From the NCBI GenBank assembly GCA_937989875.1, contig CALKBO010000017.1, positions 28,032 to 92,031 of the forward strand: 64,000 nt of DNA, read 5' to 3'. This DNA is from an uncultured Collinsella sp. Lineage in GTDB: Bacteria; Actinomycetota; Coriobacteriia; Coriobacteriales; Coriobacteriaceae. Under the pieces are notes generated by a model that was given only the letters and a program-made list of their open reading frames with translations, searched no databases and was not told the origin of the DNA. Numbering within the stretch: the stretch's first letter is position 1; each line of letters starts with the position of its first letter. The translations under genes were made by a program, and so were the position numbers. This document shows positions 15,748 through 24,146 of this stretch, one piece after another.

Positions 15748-17659
15748 GGCAACGACCGCCGAGCGCGCGCTCAACCGCAAGGGTGGCACCATGTCGCGCC
15801 TCATCAAGACGCTCTTTGGCTTCTACCCCGTGCTTTTGCCCCTCGTCGTCGTCGGCGTGGTGCTCTGCGCCATCATCAACTCCATCGGCGCGACCTTCCT
15901 TCAGAGCGCCCTGCAGATTATTAGCGAATCGTGGCAGTCGGGCGATTGGGAAGCTGCACAGCCCAAGATCGCACAGCTCGTGACCACCCTCGCCTGCATC
16001 TACGGCGTCGGCATCCTGTCCTCGCTGTTCTGGAACCGCGCCATGGCCATCGTCACGCAGGGCTCGCTCGAGAAGCTGCGCGAGAAGATGTTCAACCGTA
16101 TGCAGGACCTGCCGATTCGCTACTTCGACACGCACCAGCGCGGCGACATCATGAGCCACTACACCAACGACATCGACACGCTGCGCCAGATGATCAGCCA
16201 GTCGCTGCCCAACCTGCTCATGACGACCATCGTCATCGTCACGGTGTTCTTTATCATGCTGTACTACAGCGTGTGGATGTGCCTGGTCATTGTGGCCGGC
16301 GTCGCCTTTATGACCTTTATGACCAAGCTGCTCGGCTCCAACTCCGCGCGCTTCTTTATTGCGCAGCAGACCGAGCTCGGCGTGGTCGAGGGCCATATCG
16401 AGGAAGTCATGAACGGCCAGAAGGTCGTCAAGGCGTTCTGCCACGAGTCTGCCGCCGAGGCCGATTTTGACGAGCGCAACGAAAAGCTCTTCGAGGTCTC
16501 GCAGAAGGCCAACATGTACGCCAACATCCTCATGCCCATCCTTATGAACCTAGGCAACCTGCTCTACGTGCTGGTCGCACTGGCAGGCGGCATTTTCCTG
16601 GCGCTGGGCGTGCCCAACCTGAGCATCTCGGGCATGGCGCTGTCCATCGCCGTCGTGGTGCCGTTCCTCAACATGACCAAACAGTTCTGCGGACAGATCG
16701 GTCAGATCTCGCAGCAGATCAACGCCGTGGTCATGGGCCTCGCCGGCGCCGACCGCATCTTTGAGCTCATCGACGAGGAGCCCGAGGCCGACGAAGGCTA
16801 CGTGACGCTCGTCAACGCGCAGGTGAACCCCGACACCTGGCAGCTCGAGGAGGCCGACCACCACACTGGCATGTGGGCGTGGAAACATCCGCACCGCGCA
16901 ACCGGCGAGATCGAGTACGTACCGCTGCGCGGCGACCTGGTCATGGACAACGTCGACTTTGGCTACACGCCCGACCACGAGGTGCTGCACGGCGTGTCCG
17001 TGTTTGCCAAGCCGGGCCAGAAGGTCGCGTTTGTCGGCGCCACCGGTGCCGGCAAGACGACCATCACCAACCTCATTAACCGCTTCTATGACATCGCCGA
17101 CGGCAAGATCCGCTACGACGGCATCAACGTCAACAAGATCCGCAAGGCAGATCTGCGCCGCTCGCTGGGCGTGGTGCTGCAGGACGTGAACCTGTTCACC
17201 GGCACCGTGATGGATAACATCCGCTACGGCAATCTGGATGCCACCGACGAGGAGTGCATCAAGGCGGCTAAGCTCGCGGGCGCGGACGACTTTATCACCC
17301 GCCTGCCCGACGGCTACGACACCATGCTCACCGGCAACGGCGCACAGCTGTCGCAGGGCCAGCGCCAGCTGATTTCGATCGCACGCGCCGCCGTCGCCGA
17401 TCCGCCGGCGATGATTCTGGACGAGGCCACGAGCTCCATCGACACCCGCACCGAGGCTATCGTGCAGGCCGGCATGGACAAGCTCATGGAAGGCCGCACG
17501 ACGTTTGTCATCGCGCACCGCCTGTCCACCGTGCGCAACTCCGACGCGATCATCTGTCTGGACCACGGCCGCATCATCGAGCGCGGCAACCACGACGAGC
17601 TGATTGCCAAGCGCGGGTATTACTACCAGCTCTATACCGGAGCGTTTGAGCTGGAGTAG
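15740..17659 (+). CDS. ABC exporter half-transporter, catalytic subunit
   Basis: 639 aa. It has a six-helix membrane domain, then a long insert before the ATPase (about residues 345-400, containing DDHHTG-like text and WAWKHPHR), typical of this heterodimeric class. Walker A is GATGAGKTT, the signature QLSQGQRQLISIARAA, and Walker B with catalytic Glu AMILDEATSSID. The ATG at 15740 overlaps the stop of the preceding gene and has AGGAAGGAGGCG upstream. It pairs with the degenerate subunit to form an exporter under MarR control. Confidence 0.92.
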   Translation: MSKATTAERALNRKGGTMSRLIKTLFGFYPVLLPLVVVGVVLCAIINSIGATFLQSALQIISESWQSGDWEAAQPKIAQLVTTLACIYGVGILSSLFWNRAMAIVTQGSLEKLREKMFNRMQDLPIRYFDTHQRGDIMSHYTNDIDTLRQMISQSLPNLLMTTIVIVTVFFIMLYYSVWMCLVIVAGVAFMTFMTKLLGSNSARFFIAQQTELGVVEGHIEEVMNGQKVVKAFCHESAAEADFDERNEKLFEVSQKANMYANILMPILMNLGNLLYVLVALAGGIFLALGVPNLSISGMALSIAVVVPFLNMTKQFCGQIGQISQQINAVVMGLAGADRIFELIDEEPEADEGYVTLVNAQVNPDTWQLEEADHHTGMWAWKHPHRATGEIEYVPLRGDLVMDNVDFGYTPDHEVLHGVSVFAKPGQKVAFVGATGAGKTTITNLINRFYDIADGKIRYDGINVNKIRKADLRRSLGVVLQDVNLFTGTVMDNIRYGNLDATDEECIKAAKLAGADDFITRLPDGYDTMLTGNGAQLSQGQRQLISIARAAVADPPAMILDEATSSIDTRTEAIVQAGMDKLMEGRTTFVIAHRLSTVRNSDAIICLDHGRIIERGNHDELIAKRGYYYQLYTGAFELE

Positions 17660-17784
17660 TTCGGCTCGCCGAGATGGCCGATTTGCCGCTCATTCGTCGG
17701 GCATGACCCTAAGATCAATGCCCTCCTCTTTCGGGGCAAATCGACTCATCTCAACGACCCAAACACAATGCACCGCAACGAATA

Positions 17785-17822
17785 AAGCCTCCGCAGCCAC
17801 ACGAGCTGCGGAGGCTTTTTTC
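17785..17822 (+). terminator. Rho-independent terminator of the MarR/ABC operon
   Basis: AAGCCTCCGCAG pairs with CTGCGGAGGCTT around a short loop and is followed by TTTT. It lies about 125 nt after the last stop, at 17659. Confidence 0.85.
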
Positions 17823-17831
17823 ATGCCGGCC

Positions 17832-18001
17832 GGAAACCGTATCCCACTTTTCGGGCCCAGAATGGGATGCCGTTTCCCGCTGGGCCCCCTCCGGGAAACG
17901 ACATCCCATTTCAAGGGCATAAACCGGGATGTGGTTTCCCCTAACGGCACCTTTGGGAAACCGCATCCCACTCTAGACGCACAAAACGGGATGAGCTTTC
18001 C
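17832..18001. repeat. 62-bp stem-loop tandem array, locus 1 (3 units)
   Basis: Units start at 17832, 17894 and 17956. Each unit is GGAAAnnnnnTCCC (14 nt), an 18-nt variable loop, GGGAnnnnnTTTCC (14 nt) and a 16-nt linker. Arms are conserved; loops are not. It lies just after the operon terminator, upstream of the GGDEF gene. The same unit occurs at 39636 and 44168. Confidence 0.9.
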
Positions 18002-18192
18002 CATGGTGATCCAAGACCAGAAGCATGTCCGATAGCGCGGCCAGGTCAAGAACAACAAGGCAAGCGTCACGCCAATTTGGACGAGCGTCTGCTGCAGTTT
18101 GAGGCTGCTGGCCCATATGGTAGAGTTAACCACCCATGAATTTCAGCACACTGCGTGCTACCTGTTCTTTTGTCATTTAGGGGAGTGAACTT

Positions 18193-19284
18193 GTGAATAC
18201 TTCTGTCGCCAAGAAGGCCGGCCAGGCGGTGCGCCTGCTCATGATGGTGCTCACGGCAGTTCTCATCTTCTTCTTCATCAATGTTATGCTGCTCGTCTCC
18301 GATATCCAGGGCACGGCGCGTGTGGTCAACTACGCCGGTCTGGTGCGCGGTACCACGCAGCGAATCGTTAAGCTCGAGGATGCGGGCCAGCCTCAAGATG
18401 ACCTGCTCAAAGCCGTGGATTCATACATCAACGGTTTGCGTTACGGAAGTGACGACCTCAACCTCGTCCGTCTCGACGACGATGAGTATCAGGTAAAAAT
18501 GACCGAGCTTGCAAATTATTATGATGAGCTTTGCGCCGAGATCAGCCGCGTGCGCGAAGTCGGCTATGAGAACACCGACATCATCTCCATGAGCGAGGAG
18601 TTCTTTGGCATTTGCGACGATGCTACGCGACTCGCAGAGGACTACTCTCAGGAGAAGGCGTCGGCGCTCAACTATCTCGAGGGCCTGGTGATCATCGACA
18701 TCATGGGCTTGGTGGCGACCTTTGCGGTCGAACTTGTTCGCGCGGTGCGAACTGCCGCGCTCAATCGCGAACTGCAGAACAAAGTCTATCTCGACGAAGC
18801 CACAGGACTGCCCAACAAGAACAAGTGCGAGGAGGTCTTGGGGCAGGAGCAGCCTGTCTCCGCGGAGGCGCCCGTTGCGGTGTGCGTCTTCGACCTTAAC
18901 AATCTGCATACGGTCAATAACAGCTTCGGCCACGAGAAGGGCGACGAATACATCCGTTCTTTTGCCCGGCAACTGGGAAGTGTGGCGTCCGAGACGTGCT
19001 TTGTGGGCCGCGACGGCGGCGATGAGTTTATCGCGGTGCTGCGAGATACCGATCGAGCTGCCGTGGAGTCCCGTCTCGCTCGGGTTCGCGCGAACGTGAA
19101 CGAGTATTCCGAAGTCCACCCCGATATGCCCATCAGCTACGCGGTGGGCTATGCGCTTTCCAGTGATTTTGATGAACCGCCTACGATGCGTGAGCTCTTT
19201 TCTCAGGCCGACAAAAACATGTACGTCGATAAGAACCGCGTAAAGGCAGCCGAGACAGCCGACCCGCAACGCGAGGACCGCTAA
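18193..19284 (+). CDS. Membrane-bound diguanylate cyclase (GGDEF)
   Basis: 363 aa. A transmembrane helix (about residues 10-36), an extracytoplasmic segment with NYAGLVRGTTQRIVKLE reminiscent of nitrate/CHASE3-like helical sensors, a second helix (about 160-185) and a C-terminal GGDEF domain with intact RDGGDEF near residue 273. It should make cyclic di-GMP from two GTP. No RxxD inhibitory site stands five residues before GGDEF, so product inhibition may be absent. The start is GTG at 18193 with GGGGAG upstream. No EAL-domain partner is nearby. Confidence 0.9.
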   Translation: MNTSVAKKAGQAVRLLMMVLTAVLIFFFINVMLLVSDIQGTARVVNYAGLVRGTTQRIVKLEDAGQPQDDLLKAVDSYINGLRYGSDDLNLVRLDDDEYQVKMTELANYYDELCAEISRVREVGYENTDIISMSEEFFGICDDATRLAEDYSQEKASALNYLEGLVIIDIMGLVATFAVELVRAVRTAALNRELQNKVYLDEATGLPNKNKCEEVLGQEQPVSAEAPVAVCVFDLNNLHTVNNSFGHEKGDEYIRSFARQLGSVASETCFVGRDGGDEFIAVLRDTDRAAVESRLARVRANVNEYSEVHPDMPISYAVGYALSSDFDEPPTMRELFSQADKNMYVDKNRVKAAETADPQREDR

Positions 19285-19300
19285 ACCCGTCCCAAATGAG

Positions 19301-20179
19301 CTAGTTGAGGAGTTGGGCCATGGCGTTGACGAATTTTTGGACTTGGAGGGTGGGCTCGAGCGGGTAGTGCAGAAAGACCGGCACCTCTCGCCCGCATAGA
19401 AACGGCATGCCCACAAAGGCCGGGTGTACCCCCGACCATGCGCCGCAGGTGAGCACCGCGTCGCCCTTTTCCTCGGCTTCGTTAAAGAGCGCAAAGTCAA
19501 AGCTGTCCACGTCGATCACGTCTACGCCGCCGTCTGCCAAAAGATCGATACGCAGACTGTCCATAGCGTCGTTGCCGTGACGGAGCACGCGCAGGCGCAT
19601 GCCCTCCAGGTCAGCAACCGTGATACGCGTCTTGCGCGCAAGCGGGCTCGTGCGCGGCACGTCGATATAAAACGGCACGTTGACGATGCGGAGCCTTTGG
19701 CATGCGTCGCCCCAGCGTGGGGTCGAAAAGCTCGACTGCACCACATCGACCTCGCGGCCCAAGCTGCGCATGACGGTCTCGCGCTCGTCGTAGAGGTCGC
19801 TTACCGGCACGATCTCAAATCGCAGCGACGGTTCCAGATCGTGAATGCCCGACCACATCGACAGCGTTTGGCGCCCCGGGCACATCATCGACACACCCAG
19901 ACGCACGGCACCGCCCTCGCCCGCCGCGCGTCGGGCGCGGCGCAGCGCGTCCTCGGACTGCCGCATGATCGAGCGCGCGTCGTCCACCAGCAGTGCGCCG
20001 GCCGGCGTCACCTTGACGCCCGAGTGCGAGCGTTCGAACAGTGTGATGCCGAACTCGGCCTCGAAGCCCGACACCTGCTTGACGAGCGCCGGAGTCGACA
20101 CGCGCAATTTTGCCGCCGCGCGCGAGAAGCTTCCCAGCTCCGCGGCGGCCGATATGGCCTCGAGTCGTCGATCGTACAC
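19301..20179 (-). CDS. LysR family transcriptional regulator
   Basis: 292 aa. The N-terminal helix-turn-helix (residues about 1-60) contains SFSRAAAKLRVSTPALVKQVSGFE. A substrate-binding domain follows from about residue 90. The start is GTG at 20179 with AGGAG seven bases upstream; an upstream TTG at 20209 lacks support. It is divergent from the SDR/MFS/Gfo cluster, with 241 nt between start codons, and most likely controls that cluster. The effector is unknown. Confidence 0.88.
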   Translation of the reverse strand: MYDRRLEAISAAAELGSFSRAAAKLRVSTPALVKQVSGFEAEFGITLFERSHSGVKVTPAGALLVDDARSIMRQSEDALRRARRAAGEGGAVRLGVSMMCPGRQTLSMWSGIHDLEPSLRFEIVPVSDLYDERETVMRSLGREVDVVQSSFSTPRWGDACQRLRIVNVPFYIDVPRTSPLARKTRITVADLEGMRLRVLRHGNDAMDSLRIDLLADGGVDVIDVDSFDFALFNEAEEKGDAVLTCGAWSGVHPAFVGMPFLCGREVPVFLHYPLEPTLQVQKFVNAMAQLLN

Positions 20180-20359
20180 GTCAATCTCCTGTTTCCAGAC
20201 GCATGGCAATGAACTGCCGAAGGGGGTTGTTTTGGCAGGTCACACACTCAATTAAAGGCGCATCGTCTTGCAAGCTATAAACCTACGGTTAACGCCATTC
20301 TAACAAATATGCAATTCACCTGCGCAAATGCAAAGCATACGATAACCAGCGAAAACCAC

Positions 20360-20386
20360 GTGGGTCGGTTAATGGGAGCGACCCAC
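20360..20386. promoter_or_regulatory. Inverted repeat upstream of the SDR gene
   Basis: GTGGGTCG and CGACCCAC are separated by 11 nt, about 35 nt before the SDR start. It could be an operator or a leader hairpin. The divergent region (20180-20420) also has AT-rich ATGCAA and GCAAATGCA half-sites near 20308-20335 that could be LysR contacts. Confidence 0.4.
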
Positions 20387-20420
20387 AGGGAGGCACAAGA
20401 AGACAAGAAGGGAAGTTCCT

Positions 20421-21302
20421 ATGAGCAACTGGCTTAAGCTCGAGGGCGATGTCTGCGCCGTGACTGGCGCGCTCGGCGGTATGGGCGTCGAGATTTGCCG
20501 CGAGTTCGCCCGCAATGGCGCCAACGTCGTTCTGCTCGACCTGGACGAAGAGAAGGTCAAGGCCGCAGCCGCCGACCTCGCCGCCGAGTTTGGCATCCAC
20601 GCCGAGGGTTACAAGATGAACGCCACCGACGAGGCCGAGGTTCAGGCCGCCGTCGATGCCACCATCGCCGACTTCGGCCGCGTCGACGTTCTCGTCAACA
20701 CCGCCGGCATCCTGCGCTTCGCCGCCATGGAGGACCTGCCGCTGAGCGACTGGGAGCAGGTGCTCAACGTCAACCTCACCGGCTACTTCATCACCTCGCA
20801 GCGCTTTGGTCGCGAGATGATCAAGGCCGGTCAGGGCCGCCTAGTGCATATCTCGACCGTCGCCAGCCACTCCCCCGAGACGTTCTCGGGCGTGTACAGC
20901 TCTACCAAGGCCGGCGTCAACATGATGTCCAAGATGCTGGCTGCCGAGTGGGGCCCCTACGGCGTGCGCTCCAACTGCGTCGAGCCCTGCTTCGTTAAGA
21001 CCCCGATGTCGGCAAGCTTTTACGCCGACCCCGAGGTCGAAAAGAGCCGCAGCCGCCTGATCGCCACGCGTCGCATCGGCGAGGTCAGCGATATCGCCAA
21101 CGCCGTCATGTTCCTGGCGTCCAAACGCTCGGACTTTACCACCGGCGACGCCATCAAAGTCGACGGTGGCTTCTCCAACATGATGGGCGACCTCACCGCC
21201 AAGCCCGGCGGCCGTCGCGCCTATGCCGACAACTACCTTAAGAACAGGGGTGTCGAGCTCTGGTCCGATGAGTCAGGCGTCGCCAAGCCAACCGACCAGT
21301 AA
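20421..21302 (+). CDS. SDR family NAD(P)-dependent oxidoreductase
   Basis: 293 aa with a Rossmann fold. The cofactor motif is TGALGGMG (classical TGxxxGxG), and VLLDLD has an acidic end of strand 2 that favours NAD. Then come NTAG, the catalytic Ser in HISTVAS and Tyr/Lys in YSSTK. The C-terminal 40 residues extend beyond the usual 250-aa core. It probably oxidises a polyol or sugar-derived alcohol, since it lies with a carboxylate-type transporter and a Gfo/Idh/MocA dehydrogenase. GAAGGGAAG precedes the ATG. Confidence 0.9.
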   Translation: MSNWLKLEGDVCAVTGALGGMGVEICREFARNGANVVLLDLDEEKVKAAAADLAAEFGIHAEGYKMNATDEAEVQAAVDATIADFGRVDVLVNTAGILRFAAMEDLPLSDWEQVLNVNLTGYFITSQRFGREMIKAGQGRLVHISTVASHSPETFSGVYSSTKAGVNMMSKMLAAEWGPYGVRSNCVEPCFVKTPMSASFYADPEVEKSRSRLIATRRIGEVSDIANAVMFLASKRSDFTTGDAIKVDGGFSNMMGDLTAKPGGRRAYADNYLKNRGVELWSDESGVAKPTDQ

Positions 21303-21368
21303 ACCAACCTGACAGGGAGGACCCGCGGACACGACCGCTCCTCCCCCGTATCGATTAGAAAGAGTCCA

Positions 21369-22625
21369 ATGGCTTCCACCAACTCCAACAAGGGTCGCGC
21401 CGTCGTGCTTTCCGCCGCGTGCGTCACCATGTTCTTTATCAGCTCCATCGCGCTGTATTCCGTCGTGAGCAAGAACCTGCTCGCCGTCTACCCCGAGTGG
21501 TCCAGCGCTCTTACCTGGGCTTTCCCGGTCTTTCAGACCATCATGGCCGTGACGGGCATCTTCGCCGGCCGCATCTCCGATAAGATCGGCCCCCGCAACG
21601 TCGTGATCGCCGCCGCCGTGTGCTACGGCGTGGGCTGGTTCATGTCCGGCACCGTCACCGAGCCGTGGCAATTCTACCTGTGGTTCTCGCTTGTCGCCGC
21701 CATCGGCAACGGCCTGGGCTACAACCCCGCGCTCACCACCGGCCAAAAGTGGTTCATCGACAAGAAGGGTCTCGCCTCCGGCATCACCCTGGCCGCTTCA
21801 ACCGCCGGTCCCGCCGTGCTGTCCCCGGTGCTCGCCTCGCTGCTCATCCCGAGCCTGGGCATCTTTGGCGCCCTTAAGGCGCTCGGAGTCATCTTCTTTG
21901 TGACGATCGCCGCCTCCGCCCTGTTCCTGAAGGCCCCCGAGGCCGGTTGGCTGCCCGAGGGCTTCGAGGCCCCCAAGGGCGGTGCGCACGCCGGCACCTT
22001 CGGCGACCTCACCCCGGGCGAGATGGTCAAGACCCCGCGCTTCTGGGTCCTCATCGTCACCTTCGCCTTTGCCGCCACCGCGGGCACCCTGCTCGTGGGC
22101 AAGGTTGCCTCCATCGCCGCCGTTCAGCTCTTCGCCGACCCCACGAGCGCCGCGGCCGTCGCCCTCGGCGGTGTGGTGGTCTCCGTCAACACCTGCGCCA
22201 ACCTGGTCGGCCGCCTGTCCTTTGGCCAGATCATCGACAAGCTCGGCGCCTACAAGTCGCTGCTCATCAGCCTTGTCGTCACCATCGTCGCCCTCGTCAT
22301 CATGTCGACGAGCTTTACACAGGCCATGTTCTTTGTTGCGCTCGCCCTGCTCGGCTTTAGCTTTGGCGCCCTGCTCGTCATCTACCCGCCGCTCACCGGT
22401 GGCGCCTTTGGTACCAGCAACATCGGCGTCAACTACGGCATCATGTTTTTGGGTTATGCCGCTTCCACCTGGATCAGCCAGCCCATCACCGCCGTGCTGT
22501 ATCACGCCGAGGCCGGCAGCGCCGCCTACCAGCAGTCCTTCTACGGTGCCATTGTGATCGCCGCCATCGCCGTCGTGCTCACCGTCTACATGATGGTCTC
22601 CGACAGCAAGAAGAAGTCCGCCTAG
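21369..22625 (+). CDS. OFA-type MFS transporter (oxalate/formate antiporter family)
   Basis: 418 aa with about 12 hydrophobic segments. The N-terminal half (ALTWAFPVFQTIMAVTGIFAGRISDKIGPRN) and the helix 4 region (GNGLGYNPALTTGQKWF, then KGLASGITLAA) resemble the OFA family, which carries small organic anions. It lies 66 nt after the SDR gene. It probably imports the compound that the two oxidoreductases act on. The exact substrate is not readable. Confidence 0.85.
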   Translation: MASTNSNKGRAVVLSAACVTMFFISSIALYSVVSKNLLAVYPEWSSALTWAFPVFQTIMAVTGIFAGRISDKIGPRNVVIAAAVCYGVGWFMSGTVTEPWQFYLWFSLVAAIGNGLGYNPALTTGQKWFIDKKGLASGITLAASTAGPAVLSPVLASLLIPSLGIFGALKALGVIFFVTIAASALFLKAPEAGWLPEGFEAPKGGAHAGTFGDLTPGEMVKTPRFWVLIVTFAFAATAGTLLVGKVASIAAVQLFADPTSAAAVALGGVVVSVNTCANLVGRLSFGQIIDKLGAYKSLLISLVVTIVALVIMSTSFTQAMFFVALALLGFSFGALLVIYPPLTGGAFGTSNIGVNYGIMFLGYAASTWISQPITAVLYHAEAGSAAYQQSFYGAIVIAAIAVVLTVYMMVSDSKKKSA

Positions 22626-22633
22626 TTTTACCG

Positions 22634-22664
22634 ATGCGACAAAGGGACAGTCCCTTTGTCGCAT
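22634..22664. repeat. CAAAGGGAC interspersed hairpin inside an operon
   Basis: A perfect palindrome, ATGCGACAAAGGGAC against GTCCCTTTGTCGCAT with a one-base centre, lies in the 69-nt gap between the OFA transporter and Gfo/Idh genes. It would form a strong RNA hairpin in the operon transcript and could lower downstream expression or stabilise the upstream message. Confidence 0.8.
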
Positions 22665-22694
22665 TCCACCGGTCACCAGTATTAAGGAGTCGAA

Positions 22695-23735
22695 ATGTCT
22701 GAGCTCAACCCCGTCCGCATTGCCGTTATCGGCGCCGGCGCCATGGGCCGCAACCACATCCGCTTTGTCACCGAGGAGCCCGAGGCCGAGCTCGTCGCCA
22801 TCGCCGACGCCTTTGAGGGCGCCCGCGCCACGGCCGAGGCCGCCGGCGTGCCGTTTTACACCGATCCCGCTCAGATGATGGACGAGGTCAAGCCCGAGGC
22901 CGTCATTATCGCCACCCCCAACGACCTGCACCTGGGCGTTGCCCGCGAGGCCGTGAAGCGCAACATCGTGCCGCTGGTCGAAAAGCCGATCTCCAACGAT
23001 CTCGAGGATGCCCAGGCCTTCGCCGCCGAGGCCGAGACCGCCGGCGTGCCCGTGCTCGTAGGTCAGCACCGTCGCCACAACCCCTTCGTCAACAAGGCCA
23101 AGGAGATCATCGAGTCCGGCGAGCTGGGCAAGCTCACCGTGTCGAGCTTCCACTACATGATCTATAAGAATGACGAGTACTTCGACGTCGAGTGGCGCCG
23201 TAAGAAGGGTGCCGGCCCGATCCTGGTCAACCTGGTTCACGACGTCGACCTGCTCCGCTACCTGCTGGGCGAGCCCGTTGCCGTCCAGGGTATGCAGTCC
23301 AGCGCCGCCCGCGGTTTTGAGACCGAGGACTCCGCCGTGGTCAACGTCCGTTTTGCCGATGGCGCGCTCGCAAGCATGACCATCTCCGACGCCACCGCCA
23401 GCCCCTGGAACTGGGAGGCAACCGCTCGCGAGGATCCGCAGTACCGCCCCTTCGACGCCGACGCCTACTTTATCGGCGGCACTAAGGGTGCCCTGTCGCT
23501 GCCCCGCCTGCACCAGTTCTCCTACGACGGCGCCTCCAACTGGCACAAGCCGCTGCAGATGGAGATTCCGGCCGTCGACCCGGCACTGCCGCACAAGATG
23601 CAGCTCAAGCACTTTGTGAAGGTTGTCCGCCGCGAGGTCGAGCCCGTCGTAACCCCCGCCGATAACGTCAAGACGCTCACGCTTCTCAACGCTATCAAGG
23701 AGGCCGCCGAGACCGGCCAGCTCGTCGAGCTGTAA
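22695..23735 (+). CDS. Gfo/Idh/MocA family oxidoreductase
   Basis: 346 aa. The N-terminal NAD(P)-binding motif is GAGAMG (residues 13-18), followed by the family EKPIS motif with the catalytic-region Lys and the HDVDLLRYLLG substrate-domain helix. It probably oxidises or reduces a sugar or inositol-like cyclic polyol. AAGGAG lies upstream of the ATG. It is the last gene of the LysR-flanked cluster and is followed by a strong terminator at 23810. Confidence 0.9.
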   Translation: MSELNPVRIAVIGAGAMGRNHIRFVTEEPEAELVAIADAFEGARATAEAAGVPFYTDPAQMMDEVKPEAVIIATPNDLHLGVAREAVKRNIVPLVEKPISNDLEDAQAFAAEAETAGVPVLVGQHRRHNPFVNKAKEIIESGELGKLTVSSFHYMIYKNDEYFDVEWRRKKGAGPILVNLVHDVDLLRYLLGEPVAVQGMQSSAARGFETEDSAVVNVRFADGALASMTISDATASPWNWEATAREDPQYRPFDADAYFIGGTKGALSLPRLHQFSYDGASNWHKPLQMEIPAVDPALPHKMQLKHFVKVVRREVEPVVTPADNVKTLTLLNAIKEAAETGQLVEL

Positions 23736-23809
23736 TGCCTTAAGAGCGACCGCGGCAGAAATCCCATGCCGAGCCCCTTCGGTCCGCCACCAACAAGCCC
23801 CTCTTCTTT

Positions 23810-23845
23810 GCCCCGCGTGCAGCCTCCTGCCCGCGGGGCCTTTTG
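23810..23845 (+). terminator. Rho-independent terminator after the Gfo/Idh gene
   Basis: GCCCCGCG pairs with CGCGGGGC around a 14-nt loop, followed by CTTTT. It lies 75 nt after the stop at 23735. Confidence 0.8.
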
Positions 23846-23905
23846 CTACCTTGCCGACGATTTTTCAGAAGCGGGGGCTATTTTGCACCTCGGCTTGATC
23901 CGTTC

Positions 23906-24064
23906 GCCACGAAACGCGCCTATCTACTACGTTTAACCGATCGCCCTTAACCATGCCAAATTTCGCGAAATAAAAACCGCAGGTAGACGGCTTGCGTATT
24001 CTCGGAAAACCGGGGGATGGTCGACCCATACGGTTCAAACGTAGTAGATAGGCTGTTTCGTGGC
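23906..24064. repeat. 159-bp element with inverted ends (GCCACGAAAC type)
   Basis: Outer arms of about 27-30 nt (GCCACGAAAC, then GCCTATCTACTACGTTT) are mirrored at 24037-24064, with small mismatches. The interior holds CGCGAAAT and further short dyads but no credible gene. It lies between the Gfo/Idh terminator and tex, about 80 nt before the tex start. It looks like a non-autonomous mobile repeat or a long structured RNA. Confidence 0.65.
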
Positions 24065-24146
24065 GCGGCCCCAAAACAGCCTTTTGGGACGGGTGGTATC
24101 CTTGGTAGCCCTGTGTTGCAAACGCACCTTAAACGCAAGGAGTCCC

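Noticed and set aside
23865..24074. Small minus-strand gene of 69 codons
   Set aside because: It lies almost wholly within the 159-bp inverted-end element; the frame follows from the repeat and lacks a start signal.
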